NCBI RefSeq assembly: GCF_000002985.6
Contig: NC_003284.9
Span: 8,804,001 to 8,868,000 of the forward strand
DNA length: 64,000 nt
Origin: Caenorhabditis elegans
Lineage: Eukaryota > Nematoda > Chromadorea > Rhabditida > Rhabditidae
Reading direction: 5' to 3'
Each line of letters starts with the position of its first letter. Position 1 is the stretch's first letter. A program made the translations under genes and the position numbers. Shown here one piece after another: positions 12,771 through 22,795 of the stretch. The notes under the pieces were generated by a model. It saw only the letters and a list, made by a program, of their open reading frames with translations, searched no databases and was not told where the DNA came from.

Positions 12771-14099
12771 ATGAACTTTTTAACGTGTTTCCATATATAA
12801 ACTCCATTAATTGAAATGAAAATTAATTGCATATGTTTTATATAGGCTTGTTTTATGACAGTCATCAAAAGAAACAACATTTTTAAAAAGTTACCGTATA
12901 TTCTCTATCGCTCTATAATCAAAATATTAAAAGATAAACTTTTTTGTAATATATTATGTTTAAAAAATATTTTTCAAGAGTTTTATTTAACAAAATGCTA
13001 TGTACATGTAATTTTCAAATACATTTTTTTTGAATTTTTGAATTTTTTAGTCGAACTTTAGTAAGTTTACCATTGTTGGGGCATTTGCCAAAATTTTGGC
13101 ACATTGCCAATTTTTCCAAAGTTCTTCTTGAATAATTTGAGTTTTGGCAAATGCCCCAACAATGGTAAACTTACTAAGGTTTGACTAAAAAATAAAACAT
13201 CCAAAAAATTTAAAAGTGTTAATATATTAAATATTATTCAGTAGCTTTAAACAAGTTTAGGAAAAAATTCAAAATTTTCATTTTTTTTCACATTTCTTTT
13301 CAAAATATAATTTTTTTAAACACTTAAACGTTAAGGAATTGTAATAGATTGTTATTTACTGTTTAATTTGATAATTTACACAGTTCACATCACTTACAAA
13401 ATTGTTTTATGTTTACTAGGAATGAGAAGTCAAATTGACTGACAGGTGAGTAGTAGCTGCAAGTGAGTAAAAGTGTTTAAGTTAATAAATGAAATTTCAA
13501 AGTAAATGAGCCATTCATTAGTAAACAAGCAAAAGCGAAAACATTAGTAAATGAGCGTCAAAGGAATTGAGCCATCGTTAGGGATTGAGCGTTCAAGTAA
13601 ATGATGGTTTGCCATTTTTTCATCTCTCGATTCGCGCGAATTTTCGGCATGCGAAATCGAGAAGGAGTTTTTCGCGGGATTGGCTGGATTCAAATTTGAT
13701 GTGACACTTTTAATATTTTGATAATAATTTCCAGGCTCTTAGCTACTTGCGCACTAATTTTCTATAACTAATTAATTAAGCCTCAAAATTCCTTTATAAT
13801 ACCTTACATGCCATGTGACAATTCATGAAAATTGTGTATTTTTGCTTAACAAAGTTACAAAAGTGTAATGTTAATTTGAAAACTTGTGAGAAATCAAAGA
13901 AGAGTGAACAAGCATACCATTGAAGTAATCAAATATTTTAGGAGGTTTTTGCAGCCAAAAAGAAGAGTTACACTACTAGAGACTGCCACACTAGTTTTCG
14001 AAAGGCCAGGTAGGGTGTGCACTAATAGATACGGCGCATTACTGGAGAATACACGGTGATTCCAAAACTTTTTATAGTCAACTCGTACAAAAAGTATTT
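12771..14099. other. Intergenic, repeats only
   Basis: Contains the CNNM 3' region, a hairpin element at 13043-13192, a stretch at 13440-13620 with loosely repeated AATGAGC-like words, and an AT-rich remainder. There is no coding potential on either strand. Confidence 0.6.
13043..13192. mobile_element. 150-bp hairpin element (MITE-like)
   Basis: Two arms of about 50 bp in inverted orientation contain AGTAAGTTTACCATTGTTGG then GGCATTTGCCAAAA and their complements, around a loop of about 40 bp. The outer ends read TTTAGTC(G/A)AAC(T/C)TTAGTAAG with two mismatches. It looks like a fold-back or MITE insertion. I could not define a target duplication because the flanks are A/T-rich. Confidence 0.7.
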
Positions 14100-14171
14100 A
14101 GGGGGCACCCGGAGTTGAACCAGGGACCTCTCGATCTGCAGTCGAATGCTCTGCCACTGAGCTATACCCCC
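14100..14171 (-). tRNA. tRNA-Cys (GCA)
   Basis: A 72-nt cloverleaf reads on the minus strand from GGGGGTATAGCTCAGTGGCA to GGTGCCCCCT. The acceptor stem is GGGGGUA/UGCCCCC, the D-arm AGCUCAGUGGCAGAGC, the anticodon loop contains CUGCAGA with anticodon GCA (Cys), and the T-loop is GGTTCAACTCC, the usual internal B box. No intron. All stems pair, so it looks functional. Confidence 0.95.
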
Positions 14172-14577
14172 ACATGGTCTTGTCCAAAAGGAGTACAAAC
14201 AAATGACTATCAACAATATGTCGGGTAGTGGTCGTTCCGTTTAATAAATGGAGTTCCTCTGTACAAACAAATATTTCCCATGTCAATACAATGGAAACGA
14301 TAAGAATCTAGACCAATAAATTTTACGTTCCTCATGAGAAAAGCAAGTTTAATAACTCCTCTTAAAACTACTGTAGCTCAAGGACAAGGTGTATTCATGA
14401 ATATTTTGGTCTTGAAATCGTTCTCAAATCACTTTTTGTTTAAAGTTTTGTTTTTTTTTGCATCATAAAATTATATACTATTTTTCTGTTGACTTTGCAC
14501 ATGGCGATCCATTTTTCATACAATAAGCAATTGTGCGAATATTCCTCTGATAGTTCAAAAATTAATATAAAATGTAA

Positions 14578-14649
14578 TGCGTTCGGGGGGAATCGAACCC
14601 CCGTCGAATGCTTGGAAGGCATCCATGCTGACCATTACACCACGAACGC
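14578..14649 (-). tRNA. tRNA-Gly (UCC), copy 1
   Basis: 72 nt including the discriminator. 5' half GCGTTCGTGGTGTAATGGTC, anticodon loop CTTCCAA with anticodon UCC, T-arm GGGGGTTCGATTCCCCC, acceptor stem GCGUUCG/CGAACGC fully paired. It is the left member of a divergent pair whose spacer carries the 880-bp element at 14711-15590. Confidence 0.97.
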
Positions 14650-14710
14650 ATATTTGAAACATAAAATCTTCTTTTGAAATTTGTTTTTCAAATCGGAAGC
14701 AATCATGAGA

Positions 14711-15590
14711 CACGGCGTGTAAATTGGGACATCTGGCCTAGCGAAAAGTGAAAAGTGAGAATCCTAGGCCATGGCCGCTGCAAAGCGCGCGAAATTTGAA
14801 TTTAAATTTTTAATATCATTGAAATTCGATGAATGAGACATTATAATGGATAAAACTACAAAAATATATACAAAATTGTTTTTAAAATGAATAAATCACA
14901 TATAACAACGATTATTTTCCTAAATAAAAGTGGAAATTCGATTTATTAGGCAATTATTAGGAAAATGCGTCAAAAGTGGCACATTTTTGAACTTTTTTCA
15001 AAAACTAGGCCCACAAAGTTTTTGAAACTTCACCAGTTTACTCGGTAGAGTATTTCAAACAAATTATGTGCATAAAAACCATACCCACCGTCACAAGTTC
15101 ACATTGAATTTTTCAATTTTAGCTCGGAAATTCACAAAAAATCAGTGAAATTGGCACCAATTTGAAATTTTTTCAAAAACTAGATTCACAAAGGTTTTGA
15201 AACTTCACCAATTGACTAAATGAAGGTTTTTGAACAATTTAAGTACATAAAATGTATACCCACCATCACAAGTTTACACTTAAAATTGCTGTTCATTAAT
15301 GCAGCTTCAAACTGCCTTGTTTCGTTTTCTGCGTAGTTCACTTTTTTTTGTATTTGAATTTAATGTAATTTTAGTGTTTCTTTTATTCTTTTCCAAAAAG
15401 ATAATGCATTTTTTGCTTGAATTCAAGGATATTTTCATATAACACGAAACCGAAACCGGGAAGTATTAATTGCTAAAATTTATGTGGACTACGGTAGTCA
15501 AGTCCGCAAACACCACGCGCATTTTCATAATTGCGTACATTTGTTTTTCAAGCTTTTTTCTAGGCCAGAGGTACCAATTTACACGCCGTG
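14711..15590. mobile_element. 880-bp element with terminal inverted repeats and 5-bp target duplication
   Basis: The left end CACGGCGTGTAAATTGG and the right end CCAATTTACACGCCGTG are exact complements. The match continues inward with two mismatches through CTGGCCTAG, giving inverted repeats of about 30 bp. TGAGA flanks it on both sides (14706-14710 and 15591-15595), a 5-bp target duplication. Inside are a GC-rich start, two copies of a segment of about 120-130 bp (near 14994-15120 and 15165-15290) and no reading frame of note, so it is non-autonomous. It lies between two divergent tRNA-Gly genes. Confidence 0.85.
14994..15290. repeat. Diverged direct duplication of about 120-130 bp
   Basis: Two direct copies share TTTTTTCAAAAACTAG, CACAAAG, GAAACTTCACCA and CATACCCACC(G/A)TCACAAG in the same order, spaced about 170 bp apart. 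Both lie inside the 880-bp element and look like an internal tandem duplication. Confidence 0.7.
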
Positions 15591-15680
15591 TGAGAGATAT
15601 CAAAAATGGATCTGCTATGCTTCAAATTCACGTTTTTTGCATGATTCAGGATCAATTGCCGTTTCGGCAGATGAAACTGT

Positions 15681-15752
15681 GAGTTCGTGGTGTAATGGTC
15701 AGCATGGATGCCTTCCAAGCATTCGACGGGGGTTCGATTCCCCCCGAACGCA
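15681..15752 (+). tRNA. tRNA-Gly (UCC), copy 2, acceptor-stem variant
   Basis: Same 72-nt gene, but it begins GAGTTCG instead of GCGTTCG while the 3' side stays CGAACGC, leaving an A2:G71 mismatch in the acceptor stem. Anticodon loop, D-arm, T-arm and internal promoter boxes are unchanged. It may still be transcribed; whether it is charged is uncertain, so it could be a decaying copy. Confidence 0.85.
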
Positions 15753-15923
15753 TTATATTTTACATTGTCTTTGAAATATAATTTGTGATCTACTGCTGAT
15801 CGAACATTTTGAATAATTTTGCCTTCCTGTAAAGCATAGAAGCCGGAAGTAAAACACGCGTCAAATTAGATATATTGTAGGAAGATCTAAGAATTAAAAA
15901 AAAGTTGAATCAAAAACATTTTT

Positions 15924-15995
15924 TGCGTTCGGGGGGAATCGAACCCCCGTCGAATGCTTGGAAGGCATCCATGCTGACCATTACACCACGAACGC
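15924..15995 (-). tRNA. tRNA-Gly (UCC), copy 3
   Basis: An intact 72-nt copy identical to copy 1 through all stems and the CTTCCAA anticodon loop. It sits 171 bp from copy 2 (tail to tail) and 189 bp from copy 4 (head to head). Confidence 0.97.
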
Positions 15996-16184
15996 TCGTT
16001 TCGTTTTGATGAAGTTGCAATTGATTTATCATGCTTTATTTCTCATCAATCCTAGACAGTGTAAAACAGGTTCATAGGAATAATTCAACAACCAGGTATC
16101 CTTGTGGATATCTTTCTTGTTATAATGACTGTTTCTGAAGATGAAATGAAATCTTTCCATCTGAAGATTTGATGCCTCAACTAT

Positions 16185-16256
16185 GCGTTCGTGGTGTAAT
16201 GGTCAGCATGGATGCCTTCCAAGCATTCGACGGGGGTTCGATTCCCCCCGAACGCA
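16185..16256 (+). tRNA. tRNA-Gly (UCC), copy 4
   Basis: An intact 72-nt copy identical in sequence to copies 1 and 3, divergent from copy 3. Its 3' flank (GTATATTTTAC) resembles that of copy 2 (TTATATTTTAC), so the duplicated unit included flanking DNA. Confidence 0.97.
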
Positions 16257-16891
16257 GTATATTTTACGTTTCTCAAACTTTTTTGTCATGCTCATGATCA
16301 TGCCGGAAAGGTTAGAAAGGCCATGTTTGACTTGTCATGCCAAGCTTCTAAAATGAATTGATTTCTGTTGAAACAACAGTCTCAAAACTTCAATCTCAAA
16401 AAAAAACTTCCCACTCAAGGTTGTCAGAATGAGAACTGACGTTAAAACTTCTAAGATGCCGTAAATCAGAGTAACACGATTTTTCATAATTATGCATCAC
16501 TTCACCTCACCAATTCTGAAAACAGATTTTCTTCTACAATGTTTTTTCCATAAAAAAAATCCTCAGTTTAATATGTATAAGTTCCAAAAGTTGCTATTTT
16601 TGACCACAACATTTTCATTTCGAAATGCGTGCCATTAATCCACGAGTTCTTAATGTCTTCTCAGTTCCCTTTTTTGTACTTCGAGAGACTCGCCATCGTC
16701 TTATTTGTAAAGTTCATTGCACTCATAGAGAATTTAAATCGAGCATCGCGTAACAAAGCGTACAATAAATAGATAAGAAATGCCATGTTAATTTTTGAAT
16801 GTTAAATGATGTGTTTCCCATAGAAAAGTGCTCAAACATTGTACGTTGGATGCTCCAGGAAACGTTAAAATGAAAGAATTATCGGTTTCCA

Positions 16892-19800
16892 TCAATGACT
16901 GTACGATACGTGTGCATACCATCCAACTTCCTGTAAACAATGCATTTTTGATTAGCAATAGGGAAGTTTACAAGCAAAACTCAATGAAATTGGCTTACGT
17001 CATCAACATCATCAAGAAGAACTGTCTTTGTGTTTTTGGAGAAATCGAAGCTGTAGATTTGAGTAGCAACAATATCATCCATTAAATTCGGAGATTTCAA
17101 TGAATGAATCTGTAATTGTTTTTAATATATATTTCAAAAATGAAATCAAAATTAATTATCATACCGAAATCTTCTCATGTGGGTGAATGTGAGTTGCAAC
17201 TGGTAAGATGAACGTTCCAGTTAGCGCTCCATTCACATAATGATTGATTTTCCAGTTAGAAAGATCTTTGGACTTATAGCTGTTTGAGTTTTCAATGACG
17301 ATTGATTCATCTTTGTGCTCCTAAATATTTTTTTTCAGTTTGAATTGCCCAAAATAATATTCACTAACAATAATCTTAACATCTCCTTTTCCATAGCTTC
17401 GGAACTGTTGGGTGTTAATGGTCGATGCGGAGCTAATGTCGTAGTTATCATGGTGTACTGTTTTGTTATCTGAAATTATTTTTAACTACTTTGTTTCGAT
17501 TACGGTCACGACGATAGAATGCTTGAAAGCCGAGAATGTGCCACTTTTACAGGTGAATAAATTATTTTGGCTTTACTGGTCTAAAAATGCCAAACTTTAC
17601 CTTTCGACCGAAAATGTACCAACAAGGAGGGATTTTGTCTAAATACACATATAATGATCCTAAACGATCAAATATCATGGTATAGCACTTTAAAAACTTT
17701 TGGATTTTTAAAATTTACCGTCAATGTTTTAACAAATTGTAAAATTAAAAAAAGAAAAGCTTTCAAGGAAATACAGACCAATGTTGACTGTTAGAATGTT
17801 TTTCCCCTTAGAATGTTTTAACACAAATAATTAAAACAGAATTAAATTACAAAATTAGTAGAAAAATGATTTTTGGTCGACATCCAAAATTATGAGTGCA
17901 AAAACTGAGTAATAGTCACTTTTCCAAATTCTTTTCGAAAAGTTTTATTATGATATTTGGTCATTTTGGCACCATATGATTACGATAAAACACTTTCCCC
18001 GCAAGCGCTACGTCACCTTTAAGAAAATTTATAGCTAATTAAAAAAAAAAACTAATGCAATCGCGCATTGGTCAAAACGCCATCTGTAAAGCACAAATTA
18101 ACAGGAACCAAATTGTAAACTGACTAACGTGTATCTCTAACATTCAGTGAATATGATGATCCATAATGATGAGAAGATGTGCGCATCAAAGGCGATGGAG
18201 TATCGATTACGAAATCGCTTTGGTAGCTTGTCCGCAGATTTTCAGCTTGTTCCATCAACTTGCGGTAGTGAGCAATTTCACTGCGGAGGTTCTGTAAATC
18301 ATGGTTCTTTTTATTTATATAGAAAATTGAACTTACGATCTGGTTTTCAACTAGTGTCTCAAGTTCAACAGATAGTTTTGCGCATTCATCTCTCATTCTC
18401 GTCACTGCTAGTTCCTTTTCAGTGAGGGATTGTTCAAACATTCTCAATTCTTCATCTTCACGGAATTTCATATCTTCAATTCTCTTGCTAAGAGCTTGGG
18501 TCTGAAATTGTTTTTAAATTAGTTTTTCCAAAATCAAAACCAACCATCGAGTCTGCGTCGGAAATTTTAGTGCGCAACTCATTAAGCAATGATCTGATAC
18601 GTAGAACTTCTTCCTGGAAATAACAAATTAATTCACAACCTCAAAGTGCATGTCACTTACTCTTGCTTGATTCTGGGTAAGACTGAATTTCTCAGAACGT
18701 TTCTTGATTTCGGTAATCTTCTTCTTGTACCACTCCTCCCATGTTTTACGAGCTTTCTTCGAGTCTGACTCGAATTGATCACGGATTTCTTTCATTGACA
18801 TGTGAAGCTCTCTGTGGAAGAACTCGCGGTTCTTGTCTGTAGAATCACGTCTGGCCTTGTTAATTTCTTCACGAATCGCAATTTCGTGAGTACTAATCGT
18901 TGCATTCAACTTCTTCAAAAGATCCTGAGCAGCTGTTTGGGAACGAGAAAATCCATTGCGTTCTTTGTCACGAAGTGCCAAAATTCGCTTGATTTCTCCA
19001 CGAATGCGAGAAATTTCGGTTTTCAGGTGAGATTTTTCATCGTCACAATCATTGATAAGTCTTTTGATGTATGCTGTCTCAGACTCCAAATCAGATAAAT
19101 GCTTCAATTGTTCCTTTTTATCAGAACGAACTCTTTGGCGATGTTCGAGTGAACTCGCTAGGCTGAAACAAAATGTAATTGAAGTTTATGTTTTTTATCT
19201 CTTTATCTCACGTTCTAATGGCCGTTGTGATTTCTGGCTCCAGCTTTCGAATATTCTGCTTAGCAGATGACACTTTGGCTTCCTGCTCGCGAACCAGAGT
19301 TGCCAATGACTGTAAATTTGAGTAATGAAATAAAACCTAAATACTAGAAACTGACGGTTTTCTCTGCATCGTAGTAGTCTCTGACTTTGCCAGTATGAAT
19401 ATGAGCAGCTTGGCGGAAAAGACCAATGTCATTCTCGAGAACCCGGTTTTGAGCTTCAAGGAATCGGACCTGAAATATTATTTTTACTTATCAATTAACT
19501 AAATCTTATCATTGAAAAAGCACATGCATGCTTATGGAAACTTGATCAAAACTTCTCACTTCAATTTTAAAAAAAGCAAATTAAAAACTAATGCGCGCTT
19601 GACCATTTGGAAGAAAACCCACAAAAGTTCTTTTAAATGTATTACTGATTTAGATTCACAGCTTGTTAATTTACACACCAGAGTATTAAACGTTGATTTT
19701 TTTAAACTAAACCTTTCCTCATAAAACCGTGTTGCTTTTAAACTTCAGGCGTTTCAAAACAGACACCTGAAACGTTATTGTTCTATTTTTGATATTTTTT

Positions 19801-20438
19801 TAAATGAATGTTTTTTAAAATTAGAACACGTGAACAAAATTATGGGCAGTTCATTGAGAAAAACTTGAAAAAACACTACAACTCTTTTTTTGAATAGAAT
19901 TATGGTAGGCACAATTTTTTTAATAACGATAGGTTATATTTGATAGTTATTCGGTCTATAAAATTGTGTGCCTTACATTAAAAACCAATAACAAAAAATT
20001 GACTTTTCATTCTCTGATCTGAAATTTTTTTTATTTGCAATTATGATAGCCGTGTTTAGGGTTTGGTCATATTGCTTTCAATTATGCTAGTTTTAAAACA
20101 GATGAGGCTTGAAAACATTGAAGACATGGATTTTCTTTATCTTTTTTTTTATTTAATGCACGTTTTTTTTTTTTTTTTTCTTAACTTCTTCAAAACGTTT
20201 CTTGATCTCCAGTGCTCTCAAAACTAACCTTTTCAACATATCTAGCCAATCTGTTGTTCAAATCTGCAATCTCTCGTTTTTCTCGATCTCTATTGTCACG
20301 AATCGTAACAGCTGCCGCTTGGGCATATGCGGACAGTGAGCCAGCAGAAGTAATTCCAGATGGCAAGTTTGTTCGCCCACTCTCAATTATTCGAGATAGC
20401 ACCGGATTATGGGCTACACGAGGGTTGAGTTTGCTCAT
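16892..20438 (-). CDS. ifd-1: Cytoplasmic intermediate filament protein
   Basis: Eleven exons: 20438-20229, 19469-19356, 19309-19212, 19162-18661, 18613-18545, 18501-18337, 18291-18129, 17469-17369, 17320-17165, 17109-16999, 16930-16892. They sum to 1728 nt (575 aa). A short head is followed by the rod start (LNNRLARYVEKVRFLEAQN), a long nematode-type coil 1b, the rod end (EIAHYRKLMEQAENL, about 390-404) and a C-terminal lamin-tail (Ig-fold) domain from about 450 ending HVSYSH. Such proteins form cytoplasmic filaments in worm epithelia; IFD proteins are known from the intestine. The start is an ATG after TTCCAGGCTTTAAAAA, a likely SL acceptor. The symbol rests on remembered protein sequence. 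The intron after exon 7 holds transposon remnants. Confidence 0.93.
17945..18021. repeat. Diverged arm of the palindromic family seen at 58.5-59.2 kb
   Basis: The stretch from ATGATATTTGGTCATTTTGG to CGCAAGCGCTACGTCACCTT matches, with substitutions, the right arm of the 642-bp palindrome (ATGATATTCGGTCATTGTGG ... CTAGCGCTACTCCACCTTTA). It lies in an intron of the intermediate filament gene and appears to be an old, decayed copy. Confidence 0.65.
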
Positions 20439-21410
20439 TTTTTAAAGCCTGGAATCAAAATGATGTGAACGATATTGTTTTTCAAACAAAAAAAAACTGA
20501 AATATGCTGTAAAGCTTAAAACAAAGCGGTGATGTGAATGAAAATGAAAAGACGGGAATAATCTGACAAACAGTGTGCATATTTCTGTTATCAGCCTTCG
20601 TATTCTCTTATCAACATTTTTTCACCACTTTCAGTGCCACAAGAATGCTGCCATTGTATCATAGTGCGGAAAAGTTGTACAGATGGCACGAATTATCGTG
20701 TTTAAAATTTAAGTGTGAGAAATTGGTAGTGGCTCGGGATCAGAGTTTACCGCAAATTTTTATTCAAAGGAAGAAAGTCACATGCCCTTCCGTAGTTGTG
20801 CGCTTATGTACATATTGAAAATCACGTCCAACGTTTCCGAAAATGTTATCATTAGAAAATTCCTCAGTGGACCCGGAATATTTCAAACTTCATCAGTCCT
20901 GTCAGTTGAAATTTACAATGGCTAGGAAGAAAGCGCAAAAATAAGTGTTAACCAAAGTATCTTTTAGATTTGCCTTCCTAATTTTTCAATTTGTGTTTTA
21001 ATAGAAAATATTTATATCACATTAGCAAAGACAAGGGTGTTATTTCAAAAATAATTTTCAATGTGCGAAATTAATTTTTTTTTCACTTTCTAGTTTTTTT
21101 TTTAATTTTGCGATCAACATACATATGTCAACATTCATCACGTAGTATTCCGTTTTCATTCTCTGTAACAAAAATAGTGATAGAACGTGAAAAAATGAGA
21201 ATGCCATTTGCCATCTCAACAGAACAGAAGAGATCCCCCACAAATTTCAAAAAAAGGAGTAACGGTTCAGGGTATTTTAAACTCATATACTCAACATTTA
21301 ATTTAATGAACGGCATTCGTAAAAAACCTTTAAAAAATTTTCAAACTTTTTTTATGGTGATTCATAACTTCGAAAAAATGCTAATTTTAGACACAGCTAG
21401 GCCTGTGGAG

Positions 21411-21491
21411 TGGGTCGCCCTTTTTTTGGGTCGGCCGGTTCGGGGTCGGGGTCGCATCTCCGACCCACTTTTGGGTCGGGGTCGCGGCCAC
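21411..21491. repeat. GGGTCG-rich degenerate repeat
   Basis: Multiple GGGTCGG/GGGTCGC words and their complement CGACCC form an 80-bp island of very high GC in AT-rich DNA. It includes a local inversion (TCCGACCC opposite GGGTCGGG), so it can fold back. Confidence 0.75.
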
Positions 21492-21559
21492 GTATTTTCA
21501 TATTTTCAATTATCGTATTTTCATCAATTATAAAAATATACCTTATTTTCGATACAAAC

Positions 21560-21749
21560 GTTGTTGCATATGTGCTAAATAACAAATTGCTAGTTGCAAC
21601 TTTCTTGCTATCTTGGAAGACTGTCGAGATATGATCGTGAAAACATGAGCAAAATGAGTAGCTTCTTTGATCGGCTGTGTCCCCGTTCTGTATCAAGATA
21701 GCAAGAAAGTTGCAACTAGCAATTTGTTATTTAGCATATATGCAACAAC
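21560..21749. mobile_element. 190-bp hairpin element
   Basis: Inverted arms of about 57 bp (GTTGTTGCATATGTGCTAAA ... CTTTCTTGCTATCTTG and complement) with only one or two mismatches flank a loop of about 70 bp. It is probably a fold-back MITE. The arms are close to identical, which suggests a young insertion or ongoing gene conversion. Confidence 0.75.
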
Positions 21750-22795
21750 TTTTCAGTTGACAACTTTTTTGCATTTCACTTGCCAACAGAGATGAATGTC
21801 TTCAAAGATAGGGTGTTTTCTAGCATAGATCTAGTGAGTTTTTGCCGATTTTTCGCCGGAAAAGTGCAATGAGACATCAAAAACGGTAGAATGCGACTAA
21901 CAAATGTTTTTCTACAATGTGAACCTTTTTTTAAAACTTTTTTGAAAAAAAAAACAATTTGTGAAAAAAAATCCGCATGCTCCAGGTTTGCGAATCTTCA
22001 AGTTTGAAAATCTTCAAACTGTAAAAACTTTCCAAAAATTAGAATTTGGCTGGTTTGCTATTCCAGAAGCTTAAAATCGATACGAGACTTTCTAAAAATT
22101 CATGTAACACTGTTTTTGAGCATATTTCAGGTTTTGGGAAAAATTGCAAAATTAAATTTACCCGTGTGGGAAAAGAACCACCGAAATGTGATTATTGACG
22201 TAAACGTTAACCAATCGGCCATTCAAACGGTGCTTTCAGTGCAAAACTTTTATGTAGCCTTTTCTACACGTTAAAAACAAGCTTTTCAACAGAAATAGTA
22301 CTAAATTTTCAGACGGAAATTTTCAGCCCTGTGTGACTCGCCAGCAGAAACGAAAAATAAATTATGTTAGCCAATGATCTTAGCTTCCGTTTGACCTAAA
22401 AAACTTTCAGATTGAGGCGTGCTGGTGGAAGATATTCCCTAGTAAGCTACTTTTTGAGCGGATAATCATGATTGTCATTTCTGGTTTCCTATAGCTGTGA
22501 CACGGGACATTTGACAATTTTTGAGAATTATTATAGGATTCTCATTACAAAATTTTCGGTAGGTTCCAACTCGTTTTCAATAGTTAGTTGTCCTTTAAAT
22601 CACATACAAGTGTCTCATTCATGTTGTCAAGACTTTATTTGGATGAAAATCATAAACTGGCTGTCAAATGAATAACTTATAAGAATTTAAAACAATGTTC
22701 ATTTAGTAAAAAAAAAACAGTAAAGTTGGAAAATATCATTAATTAATTTTAGATGAATGGTTATTGAATCATATAAGTAGAATATCCGTTATATT

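Larger units (their letters stand above)
20439..22795. other. Intergenic between the filament and RING genes
   Basis: Upstream region of the intermediate filament gene (20.4-21.0 kb) and 3' side of the first RING gene. Contains the GGGTCG-rich block at 21411-21491 and the hairpin at 21560-21749. Otherwise AT-rich with no supported gene. Confidence 0.6.
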
